Source: Lichenihabitans psoromatis (GTDB lineage: Bacteria > Pseudomonadota > Alphaproteobacteria > Rhizobiales > Beijerinckiaceae). From it: a DNA stretch of 64,000 bases. The position numbers and the translations under genes are program-made. The notes under the pieces are model-generated. The model had not been told where the DNA came from, ran no database searches, and was given only the letters and a program-made list of their open reading frames with translations. The stretch is taken from contig NZ_CP036515.1 of the NCBI RefSeq assembly GCF_004323635.1, positions 1,316,501 to 1,380,500 on the forward strand, given 5' to 3'. Shown piece by piece: positions 45,184-53,825 of the stretch (positions within the stretch are counted from its first letter, which is position 1; each line of letters starts with the position of its first letter).

Positions 45184-45950
45184 GGACGACCCTCCTTGCA
45201 GGGATAGACGGCGCCTGGCGTGGCGATCTCCACGCGGCGGCAGATGAACACTTCCGATTCAGGGTGGGCCACGATCTCGAACCCGGCGCTCCGCAGCATC
45301 GCGGCGGAGGCGGCACGGTTCGGTGCCCACCAATTGGTCGGATCGTTGGAATAACGCTGTTCGATGAAATGCAGCTTCGGATAGCCGGGGCTGTCGAAAT
45401 GCTGCTGGTCCCAAAAATCGTAATCCTCGGCGATCACGTCGACCTGCTCGGAGCCCCGCTGCAAGGATTGGAACACGAGCAGATCCTTGGCGACCGTGTC
45501 ATGGATGATGTCGAGTGCCAGCAGCGGATGGCGGAGGTGATAGAGAACCCCCATGAAGATCACGACGTCAAACCGCTCGCCGAGCGTGCCGATATCGTAA
45601 ACCGACATTTTCCGGAATTCGATGTCGAGGCCATTGGCGTCGGCCGCAAAGCGCGCTTGGGCGAGGTAATCGTCGTCAAAATCGATGCCGAGCACGCGGT
45701 CGGCGCCGCGACGCTTCATCTCGATCGCATAGAAGCCGCCGTTGCAGCCGATGTCGAGGACGCTCTTGCCTCTCAGGTCGGACGGGATCGCCTGCGCGAA
45801 ACCCTTGAACTTCACGTTGGGATAATCGCCGAGAAAGTGGTCGGGCGCTGTCCAGATGCCGTGGATCTTCATGTTGTGAAACCACGGACCGAGCTGCTGT
45901 ATGCGATCGCGGATGTCGTCATCCGTCAGGGGCGGAGCGATGCTTGTCAT
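45180..45950 (-). CDS. SAM-dependent methyltransferase, TIGR04290-like
   Basis: 256 residues. LGPWFHNMKIHGIWTAPDH at the N-terminus resembles the CmoB-type lead-in; motif I is VLDIGCNGGFYAIEMKRRG and motif II GIDFDDDYLAQA. It contains FDVVIFMGVLYHLRHP and HFIEQRYSNDPTNWW. The pattern matches my memory of the TIGR04290 family, described beside B12 radical SAM and glycosyltransferase genes, as here. Substrate unknown. Start ATG overlaps the nucleotidyltransferase stop. Confidence 0.88.
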   Translation of the reverse strand: MTSIAPPLTDDDIRDRIQQLGPWFHNMKIHGIWTAPDHFLGDYPNVKFKGFAQAIPSDLRGKSVLDIGCNGGFYAIEMKRRGADRVLGIDFDDDYLAQARFAADANGLDIEFRKMSVYDIGTLGERFDVVIFMGVLYHLRHPLLALDIIHDTVAKDLLVFQSLQRGSEQVDVIAEDYDFWDQQHFDSPGYPKLHFIEQRYSNDPTNWWAPNRAASAAMLRSAGFEIVAHPESEVFICRRVEIATPGAVYPCKEGRP

Positions 45951-46756
45951 GACACCTCTGTTGCTGCGGCGCGATGCGCCGCAGGATCGGGGTGGAAATT
46001 CTGTGGCGCCGCCTCACGCACGAGCGGCGCTTGTTCGGCCAGCAGGCTCAAGGCGGCTCGATAGCCGTTCAGCGTCCCGACATCAACATAGGCCTGCCCG
46101 GCCTTGATGCCACGCGCCGAGCCACCCGCAGCCAGAAAAGCGTTGACGAGAGTCCCGAAATATTCGTCCGTGCGGCCACGATCGAGCCAGAGCCGATGCA
46201 GGGCATGGAGCACCGATCCCGGCATCTTGAAGCCACCCCAGATCCAATTCGACGTCGCATCGGGACGCTTCACCTGAATTTCGATCACGGTGTCGATGCC
46301 GTCGAGCAAGACGGCGTCGAAGAACTCGGGGTGGTTCACGGGAAAGAGCAGGAACGAGAGGCCGTCATCCGGCAGCGCCGCAAAGCCATCGGTAGGAAAC
46401 CACACCGTGTCGGGCAGGCCGACGACGACGGCCTCATCTGCCGCGACAAGCGGGCAGGCCCGGAACACCGCATCGCAGAGGCCGCTCGGCTGTGGCTGCA
46501 CCACATAGGCGATCGGCGTCGCGCCATATCCTCCGCCGTAATAAGCAAGAATGTCGGACTTGCCGGGCGAGATGACGAAGCAGAGCTTGTCGGCGCCCCC
46601 CGCCACCATGCGGTCGATCAGATATTCGCTGACGGCGCAGGGCCGCTCGATCCCGTCGTCGAGACGGCTGCCGACCGGCAGCAACTCCTTTGAGAAGGCG
46701 AGCGGCTGGATGCGGCTACCGCGCCCGGCCGCCGGGATGATGCCCCACACGCTCAC
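45947..46756 (-). CDS. Sugar nucleotidyltransferase
   Basis: A 269-residue enzyme of the RmlA/GalU-like family that makes NDP-sugars from sugar-1-phosphates. The signature is IIPAAGRGSRIQPLAFSKEL, followed by EYLIDRMVAGGADKLCFVISPGK and QPQPSGLCDAVFRA. The conserved Asp for Mg is in GLPDTVWFP. It lacks a left-handed beta-helix. Start GTG overlaps the upstream gene stop. It presumably charges the sugar transferred by a neighbouring glycosyltransferase. Confidence 0.9.
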   Translation of the reverse strand: MSVWGIIPAAGRGSRIQPLAFSKELLPVGSRLDDGIERPCAVSEYLIDRMVAGGADKLCFVISPGKSDILAYYGGGYGATPIAYVVQPQPSGLCDAVFRACPLVAADEAVVVGLPDTVWFPTDGFAALPDDGLSFLLFPVNHPEFFDAVLLDGIDTVIEIQVKRPDATSNWIWGGFKMPGSVLHALHRLWLDRGRTDEYFGTLVNAFLAAGGSARGIKAGQAYVDVGTLNGYRAALSLLAEQAPLVREAAPQNFHPDPAAHRAAATEVS

Positions 46757-47847
46757 GCCTCCCTGGCGAAGGGTGTTGGTGCGGCCCGCGCGACCGCGAT
46801 CGCCGCCTCAAAGTCTCGCGCGCGATGAGCGGACGTATGGTCGGCCAGAACCCTGTCGCGACCGGCCTTGGCGATGCGGCGGATCTCGGCATCGCTCAGC
46901 GCAAGCGCCGCCATCGCGTCGTCCGTTGTGGTACCGACCAGCAACTCCTCGCCGGGCGCGAAAAAGGCGTCGAGCCCCTCCCATGCGTCGGTGAGAATCG
47001 CGGTGCCGCAGGCCGCCGCCTCGAACAGGCGACCCGAGGGACACCAGCCCATGGCGGCCATCGCGGCGCGGGTGACGTTCAGCGTGATCCGGCCGGACCC
47101 GAAGAAGGCCGGGTGATCGGGCGGTGACAGATGACGGAAAAAGAAGATGTTGTCGGTCCAGGGAAATTCGGCGGGATATTGAGCGCCGCCGATGGCGAAC
47201 CGCTCCTGCGGCCGTCGACGCGCCGGCTCGATGAAGAGCCTGTCGAGGGTCGCTTGCCGATCGACCGCATAGGTCCCGAGATACGACAGCGCGGATGCGA
47301 ACCGCGGCTCTGGCGCGACCGGCCGGTGCACGTCAGGGTCGACATGGCCGTAAAGCGGCGCAACGCGGCGCGCCCCGAGGCGATCGCGAAGCTCGTCCAG
47401 CGCCCGCCCGCCCGTATAGCTCAGCACGAGGTCGTAATCGGCGAAGCCGCGCGCGCTCACATAGGCGGGCCGTGCATCGCCAGCGAGGTTCGCCAAGGTC
47501 ACAGGTGTATCGAGATCGTAGAAGACACGGAGCGCGCCGCGCGCGTCGAGCACCAGGCGTTCGGCCGCGGCCGCATCGGGGCAGTAGGATGTCACGATGG
47601 CGACATCGGCCTCTGCCACCTCGCGCCGGGCGCGCATGTCGATCGCGGCCCAGTCGGGATAAAGCACCAGCGCTCCGCCCGCGATAGTCTCGACATCGCG
47701 GTTGAGCGCGTAATAGGGAACGTCGCGTTCGAAGAACACGATGTGGTGGCCTCTCCGCGTCAGAGCCTTGACCAACCCACGCCACAATGTCGCATGACCA
47801 TTGCCCCAGGATGACGAGATGGCAAGGCCGAACACGACGATCTTCAC
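46753..47847 (-). CDS. CgeB-type glycosyltransferase
   Basis: 364 residues, paralogous to the 38150 gene on the other strand: VVFGLAISSSWGNGHATLWR, VFFERDVPYYA, FYDLDTPVTLANL, LSYLGTYAVDRQATLDRL and RLFEAAACGTAILTDAW. The GTG start at 47847 overlaps the phosphatase stop. The duplication of this family onto both arms suggests that the two arms evolved as one functional unit. Confidence 0.9.
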   Translation of the reverse strand: MKIVVFGLAISSSWGNGHATLWRGLVKALTRRGHHIVFFERDVPYYALNRDVETIAGGALVLYPDWAAIDMRARREVAEADVAIVTSYCPDAAAAERLVLDARGALRVFYDLDTPVTLANLAGDARPAYVSARGFADYDLVLSYTGGRALDELRDRLGARRVAPLYGHVDPDVHRPVAPEPRFASALSYLGTYAVDRQATLDRLFIEPARRRPQERFAIGGAQYPAEFPWTDNIFFFRHLSPPDHPAFFGSGRITLNVTRAAMAAMGWCPSGRLFEAAACGTAILTDAWEGLDAFFAPGEELLVGTTTDDAMAALALSDAEIRRIAKAGRDRVLADHTSAHRARDFEAAIAVARAAPTPFAREA

Positions 47848-48449
47848 GCCGCTACCCCCTGCGGCACGGCCTCGTTGAGCCGGACGATCTTACCGCCGCC
47901 GGGCCAGAGATCGAGCGTCGTCACGGAGGCCGGATCGATGGTCAGACGATCATGATGGTCGAGAGGAGCTCTCAGCAGCGCCATGACGATCGCTTTGACC
48001 ACGTCGCTATGGCTGACGAGCACCATTGGAGCGCTATCGTCCATCGCGAGCGTGTCGATCAGCGTCATGACGCGGGTTTGCACCGCCAGCATCGTCTCGC
48101 CATTCGGCATGCCAGCACGGCTGCGTTCGGCATTCCAATCGTGCCAGCGTGGATCCTTGTCGAGATCGGTGAACGTCTGACCTGTCCAGTCGCCACAGTC
48201 GATCTCGTTCAGCGCCTCAATCGTCTCGATCGATCGGCCGATCGTGGTCGCGATCGGCGCCCCGGTCTGCTGGCATCGCAGCATCGGGCTCGACGCGAGA
48301 CGCCCGATGTGGCGGTCTGCGAAAAAAGCCGCAAGCGCGCTCGCTTGTTGCCGTCCCGCCTCGTTCAACGGCACGTCGTCCATTCGGCCCGCCAAAACCT
48401 TGCCGACGAGATCATGCACGCCGTGACGGACGAGATAGACCCGGGTCAT
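47844..48449 (-). CDS. Histidine phosphatase family protein
   Basis: 201 residues with the phosphohistidine motif YLVRHGVHDL and the second catalytic His in LVSHSDVVKAI. The family covers phosphoglycerate mutase-like phosphatases such as CobC and PhoE. It is next to ino1 (98 bp gap), so dephosphorylation of inositol-3-phosphate or a glycosylated inositol phosphate is a plausible role. That is inferred; in mycothiol synthesis the corresponding phosphatase belongs to other families. Confidence 0.9.
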   Translation of the reverse strand: MTRVYLVRHGVHDLVGKVLAGRMDDVPLNEAGRQQASALAAFFADRHIGRLASSPMLRCQQTGAPIATTIGRSIETIEALNEIDCGDWTGQTFTDLDKDPRWHDWNAERSRAGMPNGETMLAVQTRVMTLIDTLAMDDSAPMVLVSHSDVVKAIVMALLRAPLDHHDRLTIDPASVTTLDLWPGGGKIVRLNEAVPQGVAA

Positions 48450-48547
48450 CCCGCATGGTTCCGATGGTTATGACACCCGACACGATCCACGCGCATTCCC
48501 CTCGGTTTCGTCGCAGGATAATCGGCAGGTCGAGCGTTTGTTGCGGT

Positions 48548-49630
48548 TCAGGCGTGCTCGCCGGCCATGAACGCCTGGGTTCTGTCATGCGCCTCGGTGT
48601 CGGTGAATTGCTGCGGCGGGGACTTCATGAAATAGCTCGACGGACCGATCAGCGCGCCGCCGATGCCCCGGTCGAGCGCCAGCTTCGCGCAACGCACCGC
48701 ATCGATGACGATACCGGCTGAATTGGGCGAATCCCACACTTCCAGTTTGAGTTCGACATTGAGCGGGACACCGCCGAAGGCGGTGCCTTCGAGCCTGATG
48801 TGAGCCCATTTGCGATCCGTGAGCCACGGCACGTGGTCGCTTGGTCCGACATGGATGTTCTCGGCATCGAGCGGGACGTCGAATTGGCTCGAGACCGCTT
48901 GTGTTTTCGAGATCTTTTTGGATTCGAGACGCTCGCGTTCCAGCATATTTTGAAAATCGGTATTGCCGCCGAAGTTCAATTGATAGGTCCGATCCAGCCG
49001 AACGCCGCGATCTTTAAACAGATTGACCAACGTCCGGTGGATGATCGTGGCGCCAACCTGGCTTTTGATGTCATCACCGATGATCGGCAAATTGCGATCG
49101 GCGAAGCGCTTCTCCCAAGCGGGATTCGAGGCGATGAACACCGGCATGCAGTTCACGAAGGCGCAGCCCGCTTCAAGCGCGCATTCGGCGTAAAACTCCG
49201 CCGCTTTCTGCGACCCGACCGGGAGATAAGACACTAACACGTCGGCCCGCGAGTCGCGCAGCGCCTCGGTGACGTTCGCCGCATCCTGATCGGACTCCCG
49301 CACGACGTCGCGCAGATACTTTCCGAGCCCGTCCATCGTCGGACCACGCTGGACGGTAACGCCGGTGCTCGGCACGGCGGAGAACACCTGCGTGTTGTTC
49401 GGGGCCGCAAAAACCGCCTCGGCGACGTCACGACCAACCTTGTCGGCATTGACGTCAAACGCTGCCGCAACCACCACGTCGCGGATGTGATAGCCGCCGA
49501 CATCGACATTCATCAGCCCAGGCACAGGCTCGTTCGACTGTGCACTCTTGTAATATTCGAGACCCTGCACGAACGACGACGCGCAATTCCCCACGCCGAC
49601 AATCCCAACACGCACCTGTTTTTGTGCCAA
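48548..49630 (-). CDS. myo-Inositol-3-phosphate synthase (Ino1), actinobacterial/archaeal type
   Basis: Converts glucose-6-phosphate to inositol-3-phosphate with bound [22 protein letters not shown] is the NAD fold; [19 protein letters not shown] and [13 protein letters not shown] are active-site blocks. It is about 360 residues, the short form seen in actinobacteria. I chose a TTG at 49630 because GAGGAG lies seven bases upstream and the family begins just before the NAD fold; a TTG at 49717 would add 29 unconserved residues. De novo inositol synthesis is not widespread in Alphaproteobacteria, so its place at the head of this operon is telling. Confidence 0.94.
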   Translation of the reverse strand: MAQKQVRVGIVGVGNCASSFVQGLEYYKSAQSNEPVPGLMNVDVGGYHIRDVVVAAAFDVNADKVGRDVAEAVFAAPNNTQVFSAVPSTGVTVQRGPTMDGLGKYLRDVVRESDQDAANVTEALRDSRADVLVSYLPVGSQKAAEFYAECALEAGCAFVNCMPVFIASNPAWEKRFADRNLPIIGDDIKSQVGATIIHRTLVNLFKDRGVRLDRTYQLNFGGNTDFQNMLERERLESKKISKTQAVSSQFDVPLDAENIHVGPSDHVPWLTDRKWAHIRLEGTAFGGVPLNVELKLEVWDSPNSAGIVIDAVRCAKLALDRGIGGALIGPSSYFMKSPPQQFTDTEAHDRTQAFMAGEHA

Positions 49631-49854
49631 ATCCGAACTCCTCGAGCCTTCAAGGATTGTAGGTCGGTCTGGCGGGATTTCAAATTGTTTGAACTCAAGC
49701 AACGCGGATGAAGACAAGTAGATATCCTATGTTAACGATCCGCGACGAGAGATCAGGATCTCGGTTTGTGTGATTTAGAGCCGACGACACTTACGCCTTG
49801 GTTCGCTGTTGGCCTGACGCGTCGCTCCCGCAGCAACGTGTGGGGGCTCGACGC

Positions 49855-51612
49855 ATGATCGTCTATGGCGACCAAGTTCGGCGCGAAGGCGGCCGCCGCA
49901 AAATCGAGACGATCGACGATCTTCTGCGGCAGGCCTCGCTGGCGCCACGGGGGCTCGATCGTCATGGCCTGCTGGTGGCGGCGTTGATCGAAGCGGGTGA
50001 ACTGGTTCAAGGGCTTGCCGATGCGGCCGCCGCCGAAGCCGGAGTGGATGGGATCGCTCCGCTTCCGTCAGCCGCCATGGCGCTGACCCTCGTGCTGGCG
50101 TCCGTGGTCGGTCGATCCTGGGACAGTGGTTTTGCCACCTTCGGCCCGATTCCGACCTCGGCGACCCTCAGCGCCCTCGGGGTCTCGGGAGAACCGCTCG
50201 CGATCAAGACCCCCGAGGGGTTTGCGCATTATGCCGTCTACCCCGAGGCTTATTGGATGGCGGCCCGCGCGGTCGCGGCGGAGCGACTCGGCTCGACCGC
50301 CGCCGTGGTGATCGGCATCCGGTCCATCGGAACGACGCTATCGGCCATGGTGGCATCGGCCCTCGATGCCCCGGCTCCCGTCACGATCCGCCCGGTCGGT
50401 CCTCCCTTTGCCCGAACACTGCAACTCGACTCGAAACTCGATGCCGCGCTCGTCGGCAATCCCCGCGCGCTTCATGCGATTGTCGACGAAGGCCCCGGCC
50501 TTTCGGGATCGACCTTCGGCGCGGTCGCCGACAGGCTTGACCGTCAGGGTATCGCGGGCTCCGATGTCGTTTTCTTTCCGAGCCACGCGGGGGATCTCGG
50601 CCCCGAGGCCAGTCCGGCGCATCGGGCGCGATGGGGCGTGAGCCGTCGGCTGACTCTCCCGTTCGATCGTCTGACGGGACCGACGGCCCGGATCGAGCAG
50701 CGCATCGGGCATTGGGCCTATGACCTGATCGGCCCCGCGCTGCTGCCGGTCAAGAATGTGTCGGGCGGTTGGTGGCGACAACAGCTTCTGCCGCGCGCGC
50801 CTCTCTGGCCTCCCGTCGATGCCCAGAGCGAGGCGCTGAAATTTCTCCTCACGACGGCGCGCGGCACGTTTCTGCTGCGGTTCGTCGGCCTCGGCACCAT
50901 AGGTCTACGGAAGCTCGAGATGGCCCGCGCGCTGGGCCGGGCTGGATTCGGCATCGAGCCGCTGGGTTGGCGGCACGGGTTTCTTGTCGAGCCCTGGCGG
51001 GATGATTGTCGGCCGATTGAACACGTGGATCAGGTGCAGGAGCGTATGCCGCACCGGCTCGCCACCTATCTGGCGTTTCGCGTTGGCGCCTTCCCGGCCG
51101 CGCCGGACAGTGGTGCGTCGCTCGAGACGCTCTTGTCGATGGCGCGCCACAATATCGCGGAAGGTCTCGGCCATGCCGCCGCCGCCGGGCTCGACCGATG
51201 GGAGCGGACGCTGCATCGTTTCGCGCCTCGTCTTGTTCGCATCGCGGTGGATGGGCGGCTGCAGCTTTGGGAATGGCTGCAAGCACCGGATGGCACGTTG
51301 CTCAAGACCGACGCGCTCGACCACCATGCGGCGCATGATCTCATCGGCTGCCAGCCGGTCGAATGGGACATTGCGGGTGCCATCGTCGAGTGGGGGTTGT
51401 CGCCCGACCAACAAGCGGATGTTTGCGATCAGATCGCGTTCGCCAAGGGGGAGGCGATCGATGCCTCGATGCTGCAGTTCTACCGCATCGCCTATCTGGC
51501 GTTCCAACTCGGCTGCGCCCAGATGGCGCTCGACCGCTGCGAAGAGGCCGAACGGTCGCGACTTCTAAAACGACTCGCCTTCTGCAAAACGGCCCTCGCG
51601 GCCACGATTTAG
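49855..51612 (+). CDS. Unknown protein: PRTase-like domain fused to kinase-like domain
   Basis: 585 residues, family not recognised. Residues about 90-260 resemble a type I phosphoribosyltransferase: the PRPP loop is VDEGPGLSGSTF at about 210-221, preceded by strand-loop sequence VVIGIRSIGTTLSAMV. The C-terminal half resembles an aminoglycoside-phosphotransferase/choline-kinase fold: GTFLLRFVGLGTIGLRKLE, LGWRHGFLVEPW, then HHAAHD near 490 and VEWDIAGA near 502, in the places of the catalytic loop and the metal-binding Asp. I chose the ATG at 49855 over a TTG at 49798. It diverges from ino1 with a 224-bp gap. A role with inositol or the glycoconjugate is possible but unproven. Confidence 0.7.
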   Translation: MIVYGDQVRREGGRRKIETIDDLLRQASLAPRGLDRHGLLVAALIEAGELVQGLADAAAAEAGVDGIAPLPSAAMALTLVLASVVGRSWDSGFATFGPIPTSATLSALGVSGEPLAIKTPEGFAHYAVYPEAYWMAARAVAAERLGSTAAVVIGIRSIGTTLSAMVASALDAPAPVTIRPVGPPFARTLQLDSKLDAALVGNPRALHAIVDEGPGLSGSTFGAVADRLDRQGIAGSDVVFFPSHAGDLGPEASPAHRARWGVSRRLTLPFDRLTGPTARIEQRIGHWAYDLIGPALLPVKNVSGGWWRQQLLPRAPLWPPVDAQSEALKFLLTTARGTFLLRFVGLGTIGLRKLEMARALGRAGFGIEPLGWRHGFLVEPWRDDCRPIEHVDQVQERMPHRLATYLAFRVGAFPAAPDSGASLETLLSMARHNIAEGLGHAAAAGLDRWERTLHRFAPRLVRIAVDGRLQLWEWLQAPDGTLLKTDALDHHAAHDLIGCQPVEWDIAGAIVEWGLSPDQQADVCDQIAFAKGEAIDASMLQFYRIAYLAFQLGCAQMALDRCEEAERSRLLKRLAFCKTALAATI

Positions 51613-51794
51613 CGGGTGTCCGTTGTCGCGGTGAGCGACAGCCGAGCCGTGGCACGGACGCCAAGCCTCTGGGGGGCCTGCCGCCGAACAACTGGCTGCT
51701 CGGTCATGCCGCGCTTGACGCCTCGGAACGAAGCCGATCAGAACGGGAGCGTGACGATCAGGTGTCGGAACGGACGGCACAGGATGGGTGGTCG

Positions 51795-53045
51795 ATGGCT
51801 CAACTCGCAAACGACTGTTTCGCCTATTCGGGCGAGTCGCTCACGGTTTCCGAGGCCCGGGCGCTCATCGGCGACCGCATGAGCCCTGCGACCGGCATGG
51901 AGACGATCGCGCTTGGCTTGGCCGACGGACGCATCCTCGCGGCCGATGTCGTCGCGTCGCTTGATGTGCCACCCTTCGACAATGCCGCCGTCGATGGCTA
52001 CGCGGTTCGCTTTGCCGATCTCGACCCCGATATCACGACGCCGTTGCGGCTGCTCGGCCGGCAAGCCGCCGGCGGGCCAGCCGTCAGGCTCGACGGGACG
52101 CGTGGCGCGGTGCGGATCTTCACGGGCGCGCCTGTTCCTGAAGGGTTCGACACGATCGCGATGCAGGAAGACGTGGCTCTCGAGCAGGGCGGCGTGACGA
52201 TTCCGTCCGGCTTGCAGAAGGGCGCCAATCGGCGGCTCGCTGGTGAGGACATGGCCTGCGGCGCAACCGTGCTGACCGCCGGACGACGCCTCGGCCCGGC
52301 CGAGATCGCTTTGATGGCGGCCCTCGGCAAGCCCGACGTCACGGTGCGGATGCGCCTCCGCGTCGCGCTGTTTTCCACGGGTGACGAGGTGGTGCCTCCT
52401 GGCGTCGCGCTGAGGCGCGGTCAGGTCTATGACGCAAACCGCGCCATGCTGCTGGCGCTGCTGGTCCGATGCGGCGCCGATGTCCATGATCTTGGTATTC
52501 TGCCCGATGATCGCGACGCGGTGGCGGCTGCTCTGCATGAGGCCGCCGCCTCGCATGATCTTCTGATCACGTCGGGCGGCGTGTCGGCCGGGGAGGAGGA
52601 CCACGTTCGGGCCGCCGTGGCGGAGGCGGGATCGCTGATTTTTTGGCGTCTCGCCCTCAAGCCCGGGCGCCCGCTCGCCATGGGTGTCGTCAAAGGTGTG
52701 CCGTTCATCGGGCTACCGGGCAATCCGGTCGCGGCTTTCGTGACCTTCACCCAAGTCGGCCGTGTCGCGCTGGCCTGTCTGTCCGGCGAGAGCCGTGATC
52801 CGGCGTTGCCCTTCGAGGTGCGCGCGGGCTTTTCGCATCGCAAGCCAGGGGGGCGATGCGACTATCTGCGGGCGCGACTGCGCCTCGGTCCGTTCGGGCT
52901 CGAAGCCGTGAAACATCCGGCGGACGGCAGCGGCATCATCACATCGCTGACCGAGACGGACGGCTTCGTCGAACTGCACGAGACGACCCTCGCAGTGGAG
53001 GTCGGCGATCGGGTCGGTTTCCTGCCCTATACGGCCCTGTTCTGA
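51795..53045 (+). CDS. moeA: Molybdopterin molybdenumtransferase MoeA
   Basis: Inserts molybdate into adenylylated molybdopterin. The 416-residue protein has VPPFDNAAVDGYAVR, FTGAPVPEG, STGDEVVPPG, TSGGVSAGEEDH and LPGNPVAAFVTF, all MoeA landmarks. The ATG at 51795 gives a normal length; a GTG at 51762 would add 11 residues, and the still longer open frame overlaps the previous gene. It is convergent with mobA 15 bp away. Confidence 0.96.
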   Translation: MAQLANDCFAYSGESLTVSEARALIGDRMSPATGMETIALGLADGRILAADVVASLDVPPFDNAAVDGYAVRFADLDPDITTPLRLLGRQAAGGPAVRLDGTRGAVRIFTGAPVPEGFDTIAMQEDVALEQGGVTIPSGLQKGANRRLAGEDMACGATVLTAGRRLGPAEIALMAALGKPDVTVRMRLRVALFSTGDEVVPPGVALRRGQVYDANRAMLLALLVRCGADVHDLGILPDDRDAVAAALHEAAASHDLLITSGGVSAGEEDHVRAAVAEAGSLIFWRLALKPGRPLAMGVVKGVPFIGLPGNPVAAFVTFTQVGRVALACLSGESRDPALPFEVRAGFSHRKPGGRCDYLRARLRLGPFGLEAVKHPADGSGIITSLTETDGFVELHETTLAVEVGDRVGFLPYTALF

Positions 53046-53046
53046 C

Positions 53047-53070
53047 CGGCGCGGCGCGGGTCACGCGCCG
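53047..53070. terminator. Short hairpin between convergent moeA and mobA
   Basis: CGGCGCG (53047-53053) pairs with CGCGCCG (53064-53070). No T-run is present, and the right arm lies in the last codons of mobA. A weak shared terminator at best. Confidence 0.3.
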
Positions 53071-53687
53071 CTGAGCTCTGCAATCGAACGCTCGGCTTCC
53101 GCGAGATCTGCTGGTTCGTTGACGTTGAAGAACGGGTCGACCGGATCGATGCTCCACGCCACCCGAACGACGCCGCGTTGCTGACAATAGAGGCCGACCT
53201 TCCGCATCCCATCGTCCTGCATGGCGCGGCGGAGATCGTGACGAAGCGACACCGGCCAGAGAGCATTGACCGGATGCATCCGACCTCCCGATTCGGCGCA
53301 GGCAATGGTCGCGCCGATTGCCGCGCGTTCTCGCTCGAGCCGGATGACGAGATCGCGCGGCAGAAACGGCGCATCGCCGGCCACGCTGGCCACCAGTGCG
53401 ACGTCCGGTCGACAAGCGGCTGCCCAATCAAGGCCGGCCAAAATGCCGGCTAACGGGCCGGCCGCCTCTTCGAGGGTGTCCGGCACGGTCGTCAACCCGA
53501 ATGCCGCGAACCGCTCCGCATCGCCGTTGAGGCTGAGGATGACGCCGTCGACCTGCCCGGCAAACCGGTCGAGGATGCGCTGCAGAATGGTTTGGTCGCC
53601 GAGGCGGCGTAAGGGTTTGTCGCCGCCGCCCATCCGCAGTGCCGCGCCGCCCGCCAAGACGAGGCCGAGCGTCTTTGATCCCGTCAT
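53061..53687 (-). CDS. mobA: Molybdenum cofactor guanylyltransferase MobA
   Basis: Adds GMP to Mo-molybdopterin for bis-MGD enzymes. The 208-residue protein has the nucleotidyltransferase motif LVLAGGAALRMGGGDKPL, VASVAGDAPFLP with the Mg-binding Asp, and FFNVNEPADLAEAE near the end. I take the ATG at 53687; the frame is open much further upstream, but only antisense to the adenylate cyclase gene. A GGAG lies about 11 bases before the start. Confidence 0.95.
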   Translation of the reverse strand: MTGSKTLGLVLAGGAALRMGGGDKPLRRLGDQTILQRILDRFAGQVDGVILSLNGDAERFAAFGLTTVPDTLEEAAGPLAGILAGLDWAAACRPDVALVASVAGDAPFLPRDLVIRLERERAAIGATIACAESGGRMHPVNALWPVSLRHDLRRAMQDDGMRKVGLYCQQRGVVRVAWSIDPVDPFFNVNEPADLAEAERSIAELSGA

Positions 53688-53825
53688 TCGATCATCATCT
53701 CCGTCGCTGGTCGTCTCCGGGAGCCGGAGGTAGCGACCGATCGCCCATCCGTGCAAGATGTCAGCACGCGAATAGGCCACAAAGCGCCACCGACGGCGCT
53801 CATCGTCGCGAACGAAAGCTCTTCG

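Noticed and set aside
31239..49630. Mycothiol or bacillithiol biosynthesis locus
   Set aside because: No cysteine ligase (MshC/BshC) gene is present, and there are many extra glycosyltransferases; only the early logic is similar.
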